Shown: piece by piece, positions 37,698 to 46,947 of the stretch
Layout of the letters: each line of letters opens with the position of its first letter
Numbering within the stretch: the first letter of the stretch is position 1
Source of the DNA: Weissella thailandensis
Lineage (GTDB): Bacteria > Bacillota > Bacilli > Lactobacillales > Lactobacillaceae
NCBI RefSeq assembly: GCF_005405465.1
Contig: NZ_BJEC01000006.1
Coordinates: 53,391-117,390, forward strand
Length of the DNA stretch: 64,000 bases
Reading direction: 5' to 3'
The notes under the pieces: generated by a model
Databases searched by the model: none
Seen by the model: the letters and a program-made list of their open reading frames with translations, nothing else
What the model was told of the DNA's origin: nothing
Position numbers and translations under genes: made by a program

Positions 37698-39047
37698 ATG
37701 CATTTTACGAAAGTTATTCAAGGTAGTTATTATTCTTCTGTATCTTCAAAAAAGGTTGCTTTTTATGAAAATAGCCTAGTTTGTCTAAATGATGAAGGAC
37801 GAATTGGTCAGATTGTTCAACAAGATGATCCAACATACCATAATGTTTTAGATCAAGCTAAGGCAGACAATATTTTATGGACATTAGCAGATGATCAATA
37901 TCTGCTACCAGGATTTATTGATACTCACGTACATGCACCACAATGGCCAAATATTAGCCAAGCGTTGAACAGTTTTGAAGAAGATTGGTTCTTCAATTAC
38001 ACATTTCCATTAGAGGCTAAATTTTCAGATGCTGCCTTTGCACATAAGGTATATGACAACCTTGTTCACACATTAATCGACAATGGCACGACAACAGTTT
38101 TGTATTTCGGATCACTTGATAATGCCGGGAACGTTGAATTAGTTAAGTCATGTCAAAAATTCCATCGACGTGGTCTAATTGGGAAGGTGGTTATGGATAA
38201 TCCTGACGAATGTCCTGATTATTATCATGATGAATCAACTGAAAGTGCTTTAGCTGATACAGAAGCATTTATCCACACTGTTGATAAAATGAACGCAGGT
38301 CAATTTATTAAAATGCAAGCCGTTATCACACCACGTTATCTAACATCATGTACTTTAGAAGGTATGCGTGGTCTTGGAGAATTGGCTAAGAAATACAATC
38401 TACTGATTCAATCACATTGTAGTGAAAATAACACGGAAGATGCTTATGCTTTAGATAACTACAACAAACGCGATTCAGAAATGCTTGATGAGACTGGTTT
38501 ATTAACAGATAAAGCCATTATGGCTCATGGTACGCTACTAAATAATTTTGATTTAGATCTTTTCCAGGAACGTGGTACGTCAATTGCTCACTGTCCAGTT
38601 TCAAATGGATTTCATGGAACAGCAGTTTTACCTGTTAAAAAAGCCCTTGAAAAGGATATTAATGTTGGTCTAGGAACGGATATTTGTGGTGGTTATGAAC
38701 CAAGTATATACCAAACACTACGTCAGGCGGCTATGGCATCAGCAATGCTTAGTGATGGCGTAGATAACAGCATTGCGACTGATAAACGTGGCGTTGGTGA
38801 TGCTCGTATCACAGCAGATACTGCATTCTACTTAGCAACTGCTGGTGGCGCCAAAACATTGCACCTTAATACGGGAGTTGTTCAAGAAGGGGCCTTTGCC
38901 GATCTACAAATCGTTCATTCAAAGTATCCTGAATTTATTGAGCAAACACCTTATACTCGTTTTGAAAAGTTAATGTACGAAACAACTACTAATGAAATCG
39001 ATGTCGTCTTAACACAAGGACTTGTTGCTAAAGGGGAAATCAAGTAA
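37698..39047 (+). CDS. guaD: Guanine deaminase
   Basis: The enzyme hydrolyses guanine to xanthine and ammonia. This 449-residue amidohydrolase-type enzyme has the metal motif PGFIDTHVHAPQW, SHCSEN in mid-protein, and GLGTDICGG carrying the late Asp. A longer frame from 37665 exists, but the ATG at 37698 stands behind GAGGTGGG. The stop overlaps the permease start (TAATG), so the two are coupled for purine salvage. Confidence 0.92.
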   Translation: MHFTKVIQGSYYSSVSSKKVAFYENSLVCLNDEGRIGQIVQQDDPTYHNVLDQAKADNILWTLADDQYLLPGFIDTHVHAPQWPNISQALNSFEEDWFFNYTFPLEAKFSDAAFAHKVYDNLVHTLIDNGTTTVLYFGSLDNAGNVELVKSCQKFHRRGLIGKVVMDNPDECPDYYHDESTESALADTEAFIHTVDKMNAGQFIKMQAVITPRYLTSCTLEGMRGLGELAKKYNLLIQSHCSENNTEDAYALDNYNKRDSEMLDETGLLTDKAIMAHGTLLNNFDLDLFQERGTSIAHCPVSNGFHGTAVLPVKKALEKDINVGLGTDICGGYEPSIYQTLRQAAMASAMLSDGVDNSIATDKRGVGDARITADTAFYLATAGGAKTLHLNTGVVQEGAFADLQIVHSKYPEFIEQTPYTRFEKLMYETTTNEIDVVLTQGLVAKGEIK

Positions 39048-40402
39048 TGGCTGAAGATAAAAAAGCAGATGGGTTAATTTTAGGACCTGATGATACGTTG
39101 CCAACCTCTGAGGCAACTGTTTTAGGTCTTCAGCATGTCTTAGCGATGGATGCTTATGTTGGTCCGTTATTGATTGCTAGTATGCTAGCGTTAAGCGCAA
39201 CGCAAACATCTTCATTTCTACAAGCTGCTTTTCTAGCCTGTGGTTTTGGAACAATTATTCAAACAGCAGTCTTTATGAAAATGCCTCTTTCACAAGGACC
39301 ATCGTTCGTTCCTGCAAGTGCCATTGTTGGCATTTATTTTGCCAATGGTGGGAACAACGGCGGGATGTCCGTTGTCTTAACCTCATGTTTGATTGGTGCC
39401 TTACTCCTAATATTATTAGGAATATCTGGTTGGTACGAAAAGATTATCAACCATCTTTTGCCGCCGGTTGTTGGTGGGACTATCATCACTTGCGTTGGGT
39501 TAGGGAACTTACCTAATATGATGAATAGTAATATTTTTCATGCTGCTGGAAATGACTTTGAAAATATCGCTTTAGCCGGTATCACCGTGGGAACACTATT
39601 AGTTGTTGTAACGATTGGAACTTATATTACTAAATTACACCGTTTTCTAAAAGTGTCTTCTATTATCATTACGATGATAGTGGGTATTATTGTTTCAATG
39701 ATGATGGGCCGTATGGACTGGAGTAGCCTATCCTCAGCTGCTTGGTTCAGTTTTCCAAAGTTTACGATGTTCCACTATGGACTTAATTTTAATCTATCAG
39801 CTACTATTACATTTATTATTATTTACATGGTCCTAACAGCTGAAACGACTGGTACTTGGTTTGCCATGAGTGCGGTCACAGGTAAAGAGATTAAGGGCAA
39901 ACAATGGAATCACGGTATGATTGGTGAGGGTATCAGTTGTTTAGCTTCTGTCTTAATTGGTAGTGTACCCATGACTGGGTATTCAACTAATGCTGGTATT
40001 GTTGCAATTACTGGTGTTGCTAGTCGTAAAGTATTCGTTGCCGCTGGTTTTTGGTTCATGGGCTTAGGGTTATTTAGTAAGTTAGCTGCCTTGTTAGCTG
40101 CTATTCCATCCCCAGTAATTGGTGGTATCGGAGCCGTTGTCTTGGTTATCATCATGCTAAACGGACTAAACACCATTGGCGATCTGAAAACAGCTGGTAA
40201 TCAAAGTTACATTATTGGTATCCCAATTTCAGTCACAATGTCTTTGGCCCTGCTACCTGATAAATTTAAGGAAGCTGCGCCACAGATGTTACAATATTTA
40301 ATTGGATCACCAATTGCTGTTGCTGCTATTACAGCAATTGTTTTGAATTTAATTTTAAACCGTAAATCTATGACAACCGTTCAAACAGAAGGTGCACAAT
40401 AG
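39047..40402 (+). CDS. NCS2-family purine/xanthine permease
   Basis: This 451-residue nucleobase:cation symporter-2 has about 12-14 membrane segments. The GLQHVLAMDAY motif in TM1, GPSFVPASAIVGIYF and the AETTGTWFAM carboxylate motif are visible. It overlaps guaD by one base, which points to guanine or xanthine as substrate. Uracil is possible within the family but less likely in this operon. Confidence 0.88.
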   Translation: MAEDKKADGLILGPDDTLPTSEATVLGLQHVLAMDAYVGPLLIASMLALSATQTSSFLQAAFLACGFGTIIQTAVFMKMPLSQGPSFVPASAIVGIYFANGGNNGGMSVVLTSCLIGALLLILLGISGWYEKIINHLLPPVVGGTIITCVGLGNLPNMMNSNIFHAAGNDFENIALAGITVGTLLVVVTIGTYITKLHRFLKVSSIIITMIVGIIVSMMMGRMDWSSLSSAAWFSFPKFTMFHYGLNFNLSATITFIIIYMVLTAETTGTWFAMSAVTGKEIKGKQWNHGMIGEGISCLASVLIGSVPMTGYSTNAGIVAITGVASRKVFVAAGFWFMGLGLFSKLAALLAAIPSPVIGGIGAVVLVIIMLNGLNTIGDLKTAGNQSYIIGIPISVTMSLALLPDKFKEAAPQMLQYLIGSPIAVAAITAIVLNLILNRKSMTTVQTEGAQ

Positions 40403-40516
40403 TAAATGAGTGGGGATAAGATAGTTTCGATTAAATTAAAAAAGCAGACAAGCTAAACTGGATATTCGTCAAATTGTATTTATAGAAGAGCTATTTAATT
40501 GAATAGATTAAACATT

Positions 40517-40553
40517 AGGCGGCTGAATTTTTCATGAATTTGGCTGCTTTTTG
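40517..40553 (+). terminator. Probable terminator of the guaD-permease operon
   Basis: GCGGCTGAATT pairs with AATTTGGCTGC through two G-T pairs, followed by TTTTTG. Confidence 0.55.
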
Positions 40554-40871
40554 TGTATAGTTTTGTAAGTGGGGAAACTTATAGATAAACTATTTTGAAT
40601 GCCTATTGCTATCAGGTATTAAATACTTAAAATGGGTTGGGGGCACCTATATATAGATTTAATGAATTTAGTTAGTATAAGGATGAACTAGAATTAGTGA
40701 CAAAATTTTGGGGTAAATTAAATGGGTTGGATTAAATTAGGGAAAAATACAAAAACGTACTGAATTAGCTTATTAAGCCTTGAGTTGAATCAACAAAATA
40801 CAAACGTTCAACAAATTATTGATGCGATTGGAAATTTCCTATAAAATTCTAGTTGTATGAACTTTATTCTT

Positions 40872-40932
40872 AACTATACACAGTACTATAAACGTTGATA
40901 CAAAGGCGTTTAGAGACGTGTATAGTTTTTTT
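40872..40932 (+). terminator. Two-step hairpin with T run
   Basis: The outer stem AACTATACAC/GTGTATAGTT and inner AAACG/CGTTT are followed by TTTTTTT. It could end an upstream transcript or be the end of a small RNA. Confidence 0.55.
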
Positions 40933-41064
40933 ATTACATTGATTACAAAATAATGACAGACTGATTTTTAATCAAGTATATAGCTAGTCACCGGACTTAG
41001 TTCGGTCAATTTTTTTGGTAAGGATTTCTAGTATCGATATTAAAAAGATAGGAGGTGATAATTA

Positions 41065-41313
41065 ATGAATTATAAAGATGCAGCTACCTTAGGACAAGCA
41101 GTTAAAACTTGGCGTGAAGATCATCATTATCGCATGGGTGATGCAGCTAAAGTAGCAAATATTCCATATGCAAGTTTTCAACGTATTGAGTATGATCAGG
41201 GAAATCCGCGTATTAAAAATTTAGCATTAATTGCACGAGCCCTTGATATGTCAACGGATGAAGTCATTGCCCGTTGGTTTAACGACGATGATGACAAACA
41301 AAAAGATCAATAA
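41065..41313 (+). CDS. Small XRE-family HTH regulator
   Basis: This 82-residue protein is almost entirely one Cro/C1-type helix-turn-helix (LGQAVKTWREDHHYRMGDAA, then IPYASFQRIEYDQGNPRIKN), with an acidic tail NDDDDKQKDQ. It has an AGGAGGTGA site. It sits at the edge of the mobilization module and may regulate it or be an unrelated host gene. Confidence 0.75.
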   Translation: MNYKDAATLGQAVKTWREDHHYRMGDAAKVANIPYASFQRIEYDQGNPRIKNLALIARALDMSTDEVIARWFNDDDDKQKDQ

Positions 41314-42162
41314 CTGAAGGTAACATCTGACATCGCAAATGAATGATGTTATCAACAGCTATTGATCTTGGAAAATTAAATAAATTACCCTCTGTTGCGA
41401 TTAGTACTGGCATACTTTTTAAAACAGAAAGTACATGTATCATTTTCAAAAAAATGATGAAAATGAGCTGGTTTTAGTGTGCCATTTTTTAGCACCAAAC
41501 CTAATGTAAATTCATTATAGCATAATATATTATGCCTTGTGAAGTCATGAATGAAGTGAGTTCACGACTTAGGATGATGACTGGTATTACATGACGTTAC
41601 TAAGAGCCACAGAGGGGGTATAGTAGCGTTTTTTGACTATACCAAAATGGTTCTAAGAGCAGTTACGGTATGCGACGTGGTAACTTGTATGAGCAATTAA
41701 GGGGTTCGCATCGACTACACGTCGTCAGAAAGGTGCCAGAGAACGTTGTAGCGAACGTTTAAAGTAATGTGGTGTTTATTGGTAGCCACTGGTGGTGACA
41801 ACCAGACAAACGCGTCAAAAGGTCAGGGTGGACGTACTGAAAATGGCGTCACACGGCAATCACAATGGCTTCATGGTGCTTAGTTCATAATTCGACCGTT
41901 TAACTCGAAATGATGTTGTGATGGTAGCTGGGCAGTGCTGGCTTTAAACGTGTGCCAATTCTTGTAATTGGACGACAAAACAGTGATTTTGATCACTCTG
42001 ATCGCAGTTAGTGTTTTGTTGGAATAGCTCGCTCAAGGGCGAACTCTCCTAACTAACGCTACGCGTTGTTGATGAGTTGTTAAGCATCAGTCTAATTAAT
42101 GATTAACTACATGAAGTATGTCGTTTTGTTGTCCAGCAAGTCGGACTGAACGGAGAAAGAAT
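41314..42162. other. Palindrome-rich non-coding region, candidate oriT
   Basis: No gene is seen in about 850 bases. Perfect or near-perfect inverted repeats follow each other: GCATAATATATTATGC (41520-41535), AAGTCATGAA/TTCACGACTT (41542-41570), GGTATAGT/ACTATACC (41617-41643) and the nested ACAAAACA-GTGA/TCAC-TGTTTTGT (41975-42019). This density, ahead of a gene series that ends with a relaxase, fits an origin of transfer. No nick site can be named. Confidence 0.45.
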
Positions 42163-42444
42163 ATGTTAGAAATTGATAAATTAAAAACGATTGAACGCAT
42201 GGAGCATCAACCAACAGCGTATGTGTATGTTGCTTTCGATAAGACCTTTTCAACTATTAGAGCTTATGCCGATAAGCAAGCCGATTTACATAAGCAAGTC
42301 TTGACAATGCAAGCACAAAAGGCAGAGATTTTTTGGTTAGGACGATTGTCTAAAGCAGCCTGGGATGATGTGATGCAGCATTGGCAAAAGCGGGTTAGAT
42401 TGCAGGATTGTATTGTGTTAGAAACAGTGCGTGGGTGGAGGTGA
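42163..42444 (+). CDS. Hypothetical protein of the mobilization module (93 residues)
   Basis: I do not recognise the family. It is a soluble, basic, helix-rich protein. An upstream ATG at 42118 is in frame, but the ATG at 42163 follows GGAGAAAG. It is the first of a tight same-strand series (42163-44508) with strong ribosome sites, as in lactobacillus plasmid transfer regions. No signal peptide or catalytic motif is visible. Confidence 0.55.
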   Translation: MLEIDKLKTIERMEHQPTAYVYVAFDKTFSTIRAYADKQADLHKQVLTMQAQKAEIFWLGRLSKAAWDDVMQHWQKRVRLQDCIVLETVRGWR

Positions 42445-42449
42445 ATGAA

Positions 42450-42677
42450 ATGAATTACCAGTACATTGCAGTAGATTGGCAACGACGTCATATCTTATTA
42501 AGTGCTGAATCAATGGCGAGTTTGAATCGGCTAATCTTATCTGAAAAAGGGCAAGCATTAATTCATCAACAAGCTGTTTGGATATACCGTATTGAGGCAG
42601 AAGTATTTGTCAAAGTGGTACAAGAAATTAATCGAACTGGTGTCGCTTTTAGTCAATTAGTACGACCTGATCATTAG
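42450..42677 (+). CDS. Hypothetical protein of the mobilization module (75 residues)
   Basis: A small soluble protein of unknown family begins five bases after the previous stop. Its GTGGAGGTGAA ribosome site overlaps the end of the upstream gene. It has no membrane segment or known motif. The tight spacing argues for one transcript with its neighbours. Confidence 0.5.
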   Translation: MNYQYIAVDWQRRHILLSAESMASLNRLILSEKGQALIHQQAVWIYRIEAEVFVKVVQEINRTGVAFSQLVRPDH

Positions 42678-42697
42678 GTAATTGTGGGAGGTAGGTT

Positions 42698-43024
42698 ATG
42701 TGGGAGCAATTAGATTTATTTGACCAGCAGTTAGTTGTGACCAAACAAAAAACAGTCTATTTTGCCAGACCATTAACCGGTACTGGTTTGAGTAGTGTGG
42801 GACAATTTGTCAGCTCAGTTAATGAAAGTGAGATACTAAATGGACAGATAGTGACTGCAATAGATAAGCAACTATTTGTGATTGAAAACCCCGTTGCTAG
42901 TACGCAAATGATTCCAGAAAAAGACATCATTCAAGTTACTAAAACGCAACAAAATCTAGAACAGTTTTTAAGTGATAAGTTACAAGCTAGTTACCCAATT
43001 ATTCGGATACTATTTGATGAATAA
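42698..43024 (+). CDS. Hypothetical protein of the mobilization module (108 residues)
   Basis: The family is unknown. It has a Val/Ile-rich beta-type composition with no membrane segment, and starts MWEQLDLFDQQLV. GGGAGG precedes the ATG. It is probably co-transcribed with both neighbours, and nothing indicates an enzyme. Confidence 0.5.
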   Translation: MWEQLDLFDQQLVVTKQKTVYFARPLTGTGLSSVGQFVSSVNESEILNGQIVTAIDKQLFVIENPVASTQMIPEKDIIQVTKTQQNLEQFLSDKLQASYPIIRILFDE

Positions 43025-43047
43025 GGGAATAAGAGGAGGAAAGAATT

Positions 43048-43479
43048 ATGCAAACAAATATTCATGTGGGACGTCTGTTAAAAACATTTAATGTGCAAAT
43101 GGTGGGTGAGAAAAAAGACATTAAAATGGTGCGTTTAGATTTGGCAGTTAAACGGTATTTGAGTCAGAAATCCCAAACTGATTTCATTTATTATGTGGCG
43201 TTTGGTAAGACGGCGGATATGTTATATCAGTATGCCAATAAGCAAGGACTACCACTTGAAGTTCATTTTAATATTCAAAGTCATCGCTATGAAATGACCG
43301 ACGGTCAGCGTAAATATCAAACCACTAATGTGATCACATCATTCATGCCCTGGTCAACTAATAATCAAGATAAATCTGGTGTGACAGATGATGAACTGTC
43401 AGCTGCAAATGACGAAACAGAGGCAGATGTTTTACAAGGATTAGCCGGCCTAGTTGCAGATGATTTAGAAATTAGATAG
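43048..43479 (+). CDS. Hypothetical protein of the mobilization module (143 residues)
   Basis: A soluble protein of unknown family with a basic first half and a strongly acidic last 40 residues (DDELSAANDETEAD). A perfect AGGAGG precedes the ATG. The acidic tail next to a basic core suggests interaction with DNA or a partner protein, but this is speculation from composition. Confidence 0.5.
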   Translation: MQTNIHVGRLLKTFNVQMVGEKKDIKMVRLDLAVKRYLSQKSQTDFIYYVAFGKTADMLYQYANKQGLPLEVHFNIQSHRYEMTDGQRKYQTTNVITSFMPWSTNNQDKSGVTDDELSAANDETEADVLQGLAGLVADDLEIR

Positions 43480-43488
43480 GAGGTTTTC

Positions 43489-44508
43489 ATGCAGCATGTC
43501 AAAGTTAAATATAGTGAAAAACCGCATCTAAAAGAAGGTACTGGTTGGTTCAGTCGTTGGTGGTATCGCAGACGTGTTAAGCATGATAATCGGCAATATA
43601 ATCACTACGATCAGCAACGCAGAACCGTCACGTTACGTTTCCTAAGTTTACTCGGAATAGCTGCGGCTATTTTGATTTATTCTATGGTAATGCCACGGCC
43701 GTCAAGTACCGTTTCAACCAAATTAAATCAAGAGATGGCGTTTGGTAATCAAGGCACTAATGTTGCCTTAACAAAGAAAATTTTTAATGATGAAACGGGA
43801 CTATTAGAATTACATTTTAAGTTCACCGGGAACGTTGATGATTCGATTACCACAGGCATTAATATGAAACGGTTTAAGTTGTCATTTGCTGGTGATCGGT
43901 ACATTCAAAATGGGCAATCCGAGTATCATATTGTGGCCACTTCACCTAATACGATGGTCGTTCAATTTGAGAAATTAAAGACTAATTTTCAAGATGTACG
44001 CGTTAGTTTTGCAGACAAAACAATTGATACGGAAAGTATCAAAACGGCGGCTAATGATGACGAAAGTGCTGCCAATAAACAAGCCAAAGCAAGTGATCAA
44101 TTGGCGATAATTATCATTAACAATGATGATAAATTACCAACTAATCAACAACGTAAGGTATTAAGCAAAAAGCAACTAGTTGTGGCCCAAACTAGGACAA
44201 ATATTCAAGAACATGAACACAATATTAAAGAAAATCGTGCTGCGATTAAAGAGTGGCAAGTAGCCATTAAAGAGCAAACTGAAAACGTGCGGGTAACGCG
44301 TCAACAAATGGAAGATATGACTGATAAAGAACGGTCACAAGCTAACGAAACAATTGCGTCTTATGAATCAAAAATGACCGATCTCAAGAAAAATATTAGT
44401 GATGCCAAGACTGATATTCAGAGTGAAAAAGACAAAATTACACATTTAGAAAAACAAAAAACCAGGCAACAACATGGGCAACTGAATGTTCCTAAATTAG
44501 CGCAATAA
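43489..44508 (+). CDS. Membrane-anchored coiled-coil protein, possible transfer-channel component
   Basis: This 339-residue protein has a basic cytoplasmic N-terminus (1-48), one membrane segment (about 50-67, LRFLSLLGIAAAILIYSMV), an extracytoplasmic domain to about residue 190, and a long coiled coil (about 210-330, rich in Glu, Lys and Gln). This layout occurs in accessory proteins of Gram-positive conjugation systems, but I cannot name a family. An AGGAGG site and a nine-base gap link it to the previous gene. A strong terminator follows. Confidence 0.55.
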   Translation: MQHVKVKYSEKPHLKEGTGWFSRWWYRRRVKHDNRQYNHYDQQRRTVTLRFLSLLGIAAAILIYSMVMPRPSSTVSTKLNQEMAFGNQGTNVALTKKIFNDETGLLELHFKFTGNVDDSITTGINMKRFKLSFAGDRYIQNGQSEYHIVATSPNTMVVQFEKLKTNFQDVRVSFADKTIDTESIKTAANDDESAANKQAKASDQLAIIIINNDDKLPTNQQRKVLSKKQLVVAQTRTNIQEHEHNIKENRAAIKEWQVAIKEQTENVRVTRQQMEDMTDKERSQANETIASYESKMTDLKKNISDAKTDIQSEKDKITHLEKQKTRQQHGQLNVPKLAQ

Positions 44509-44510
44509 CT

Positions 44511-44557
44511 TTTGCGGAATTGCTGCAAAAAATCAGTGATTCCGCAATGTTTTTTTC
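44511..44557 (+). terminator. Terminator of the small-gene series
   Basis: TTGCGGAAT pairs perfectly with ATTCCGCAA, followed after two bases by TTTTTTT. Confidence 0.8.
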
Positions 44558-44577
44558 CTAATGGTTGGTTCAGCTAT

Positions 44578-44653
44578 GGGGTAGCCCTAGGTGTAGCAGT
44601 GGGGTATTTAGAGGTGTAGTTATGGGGTAGCCACCGGGGTATTCATGGGGTAT
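44578..44653. repeat. Seven-unit GGGGTAK/GGTGTAG array phased 12-11-12-11-12-11
   Basis: Heptamers start at 44578, 44590, 44601, 44613, 44624, 44636 and 44647. Five are GGGGTAG or GGGGTAT and two are GGTGTAG. The strict alternation of 12- and 11-base steps gives an average of 11.5, putting all copies nearly on one face of the helix. The palindrome GTGACGTCAC follows at 44667-44676. The array ends 164 bases before a ribbon-helix-helix gene, whose product is the natural candidate to bind it. Confidence 0.75.
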
Positions 44654-44817
44654 TTTTTAAAAACTGGTGACGTCACAAGAAATGCCCGCACAGCGGTACT
44701 ATGGAACAACGTGACATCATTTACCCTTAACCTGTTATTTATTATTGATGTACTTGAACTTTAATTTAGGTACGATAAGAAATTTGAATTTTGACTTAAC
44801 GATGGAGGTTTAATTTA

Positions 44818-45126
44818 ATGGTAAATCGAATTACTATGCGAGACTTATCTGATCATACTTTGAAAATTATTGACGAAGAAGCTGAACGAAATAATATTTC
44901 ACGAAATGCTTTGTTACAGATTGTGATTGAGAACTTTGCGAATAACTTAGAACAAGCCAATGCTAACGAAATTTTGTTGGAACCTTTGCAAGATGTGACA
45001 AAACAATTAAATACGTTAACGCATGCAACAACCGAATCACAAGTAGCTATTTCGCATGATCTAACAGCACTAACCAACAGCATTCGACAACTCATTAAGT
45101 ACATGTACGACGATACATTTGAATAA
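44818..45126 (+). CDS. Ribbon-helix-helix protein, probable DNA-binding accessory of mobilization
   Basis: The first 45 of 102 residues (ITMRDLSDHTLKIIDEEAERNNISRNALL) have the beta-strand, helix, helix pattern of RHH proteins. The rest is helical and may serve for oligomerization. Such proteins act as relaxosome accessories (MobC/TraY-like) or as autoregulators. Its upstream region holds a phased heptamer array and a GTGACGTCAC palindrome. A GGAGG site is present. Confidence 0.65.
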   Translation: MVNRITMRDLSDHTLKIIDEEAERNNISRNALLQIVIENFANNLEQANANEILLEPLQDVTKQLNTLTHATTESQVAISHDLTALTNSIRQLIKYMYDDTFE

Positions 45127-45139
45127 AAGGAGAAACAAA

Positions 45140-45925
45140 ATGTATGGTTACCAGCGACGATGGTTGCGTCGATTAATGGTGATAGTAATGACAGTGGTAG
45201 CAATCTTAATTTTTGTTAAACGAGATGTTATTTTAGATCATCTTTTTAATCAATTTAGTCAGTCAACAGTTGCACCTAAGACACCGCAAAAAGAGGACCC
45301 ACAGAAAAAATTAGCCACATAAGATTTTACAAATCAACAAGTGATTGCAGTTAATGATAATCAACCTAACTTTACAACGAATGATCTAAAAACGGACGAA
45401 GGACCCTGGCAAAAATTATCTCATCGTGATTGGTTAGGACGACCTAGACAAGCCAATGCGTTGTTGAACAAACAGCAAATGCCAACTACAAAACGCAAAG
45501 CATTAACGGTGAAAACACCGGGGTATAATGTCTATCAATTTAAGCAAAATAATCAACAAGTTTATTTATACAATCGGTCACATTTAATTGGTTATCAGCT
45601 GACTGGCTTGAACAATGATGCCCGTAATTTAGTGACGGGTACGCATGCAATGAATGCCATTCATGAAGAAGATAACCAAGCCTCAATGGAAACTTATGAG
45701 AATCAAATTGCAACTTATTTACGGCAATCATCAAAGCATTATGTTCGTTATCAAGTGACCCCATTATATCGAAACGTCGAACGCGTACCACGGGGTATTG
45801 AAATGGCTGGTCAATCGATTGGTGATGATGTGATTAAATTTCATGTTTATATTTTCAACAGTCAACCAGGTTGGCAAATTAATTACTATACAGGCACAGC
45901 TTTACAACAAAATGAGGAGAAATAA
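45140..45925 (+). pseudogene. DNA/RNA non-specific endonuclease split by an in-frame TAA
   Basis: Codons 1-60 encode a membrane anchor or signal (MYGYQRRWLRR, then a hydrophobic stretch) and a linker ending KKLAT. A TAA at 45320-45322 follows, and the same frame continues DFTNQQVIAVNDNQPNF into a streptodornase-type nuclease with YNRSHLIGYQLTG and NLVTGTHAMN. The active-site His lies in RSHLIG. No ribosome site precedes the GTG at 45341, so reinitiation seems poor. The intact gene would code for a secreted or anchored nuclease of about 261 residues. Confidence 0.8.
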
Positions 45926-45927
45926 TT

Positions 45928-46607
45928 ATGCAAACATTAAGTGAATTTCGTCAAAAATTGCAGCGGGAAAATCAGAATCGTATCAAGTATTTACGAGCAA
46001 AATTTAAAAATTATGCCGATGAGGATTTGGATGAAAAAGTTTCCGATGAACTAAGAGGGTTGATCAACGTCACCGAAATTTTGAATCATGAACCACCGAA
46101 GAAAATAGCCGTCGTCGACAAGTCGCTGTTAAAACTAGTCAACAAGAAGCCTGGTACCGTGATGCATTAAAAGATTGGTTAGGTCAGCATCCTGAAGTCG
46201 GGGTTAGTGGCGATAATAATGGTGGGATGTATCGCTTTGCCTTAACTTTTTTCGTTAATCAAGTGGTTTTAAATCCCAAAAACAATAGTCTGTCATATGC
46301 TGATTTATTAAAAGTCATGGATAAAATCAATGACCCAGATCCAATGTTAAATCAAATCAATTTACAGATGAACGATTTAAAAGAAATGACCTCATTTATT
46401 GCAGCCATGGATTACTTAGAAAATATGCAAGTCTTTGGTCCAACGCGACAAATTGATGAAATAATTCAAACGGATATTCGTTCAGAAATTGATGAGAGTA
46501 GTCAGTATGCCAAAGACTATGATGCCTACCAGAAGCGTCGTAAAAATGATCTCGCAAACAAACGTCAGCGCCGTCGCGGTGAAGGAATGGAGTTTAAACA
46601 TGACTAA
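45928..46607 (+). pseudogene. Hypothetical mobilization-module protein, frameshifted
   Basis: The first part (45928-46170) has a good start but runs into an odd tail after ...NVTEILNHEPP. A second frame, open from 46092, gives EENSRRRQVAVKTSQQEAWYRDALKDWLGQ in running sense into the 126-residue end at 46607. One missing base in CCACCGAAGAA (about 46093-46102) explains both. The joined protein would have about 226 residues. The family is not recognised; its position directly before the relaxase suggests an accessory role. Confidence 0.65.
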
Positions 46608-46947
46608 TCAAAATTTTGATTTACAAGCAGCCTTAGAAAAATTACATGAAGAAGATTGGTTGCACCCGGGTCAAGCTGCCTTTCAAGATAAGATGATGGT
46701 TCAAGAAGTTGAGACGGAGAAGAAGTATCGGCAAAAAAATTATTGGCTTGCGCAATTTTCTCATTTATTAATGAACCAGTATCAACAAAGTAGTCACACG
46801 TGTGCCAGAATTTTGCATCAAACAAGTCATAAAAGTATTACGCGAGCTGTTGTCCGTTACCCGGAATCAGATTTTGCCACTTTAACTGATGTTCAGGAAA
46901 GTTTAGCAGCTTATGCACAACAACAAGGGGTGAAAACAGATGGTTAA
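46600..46947 (+). CDS. Hypothetical protein upstream of the relaxase (115 residues)
   Basis: The frame is open from 46489, but the ATG at 46600 overlaps the previous stop and gives MTNQNFDLQAALEKLHEEDW. It is soluble, helical and Gln-rich, of unknown family. It overlaps the relaxase start by eight bases, so translation is coupled and a relaxosome role is likely. Confidence 0.6.
   Translation: MTNQNFDLQAALEKLHEEDWLHPGQAAFQDKMMVQEVETEKKYRQKNYWLAQFSHLLMNQYQQSSHTCARILHQTSHKSITRAVVRYPESDFATLTDVQESLAAYAQQQGVKTDG

Larger units (their letters stand above)
40403..41064. other. Intergenic region with two hairpins
   Basis: No gene is seen. The hairpin at 40517-40553 followed by TTTTTG probably terminates the guaD operon. 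A larger AACTATACAC...GTGTATAGTT structure lies at 40872-40932. Between them is AT-rich DNA without long frames. The XRE gene begins after an AGGAGG site. Confidence 0.5.

Noticed and set aside
44578..44653. CRISPR array
   Set aside because: Units are seven bases with four- to five-base gaps, far too short for repeats and spacers, and no cas genes are present.
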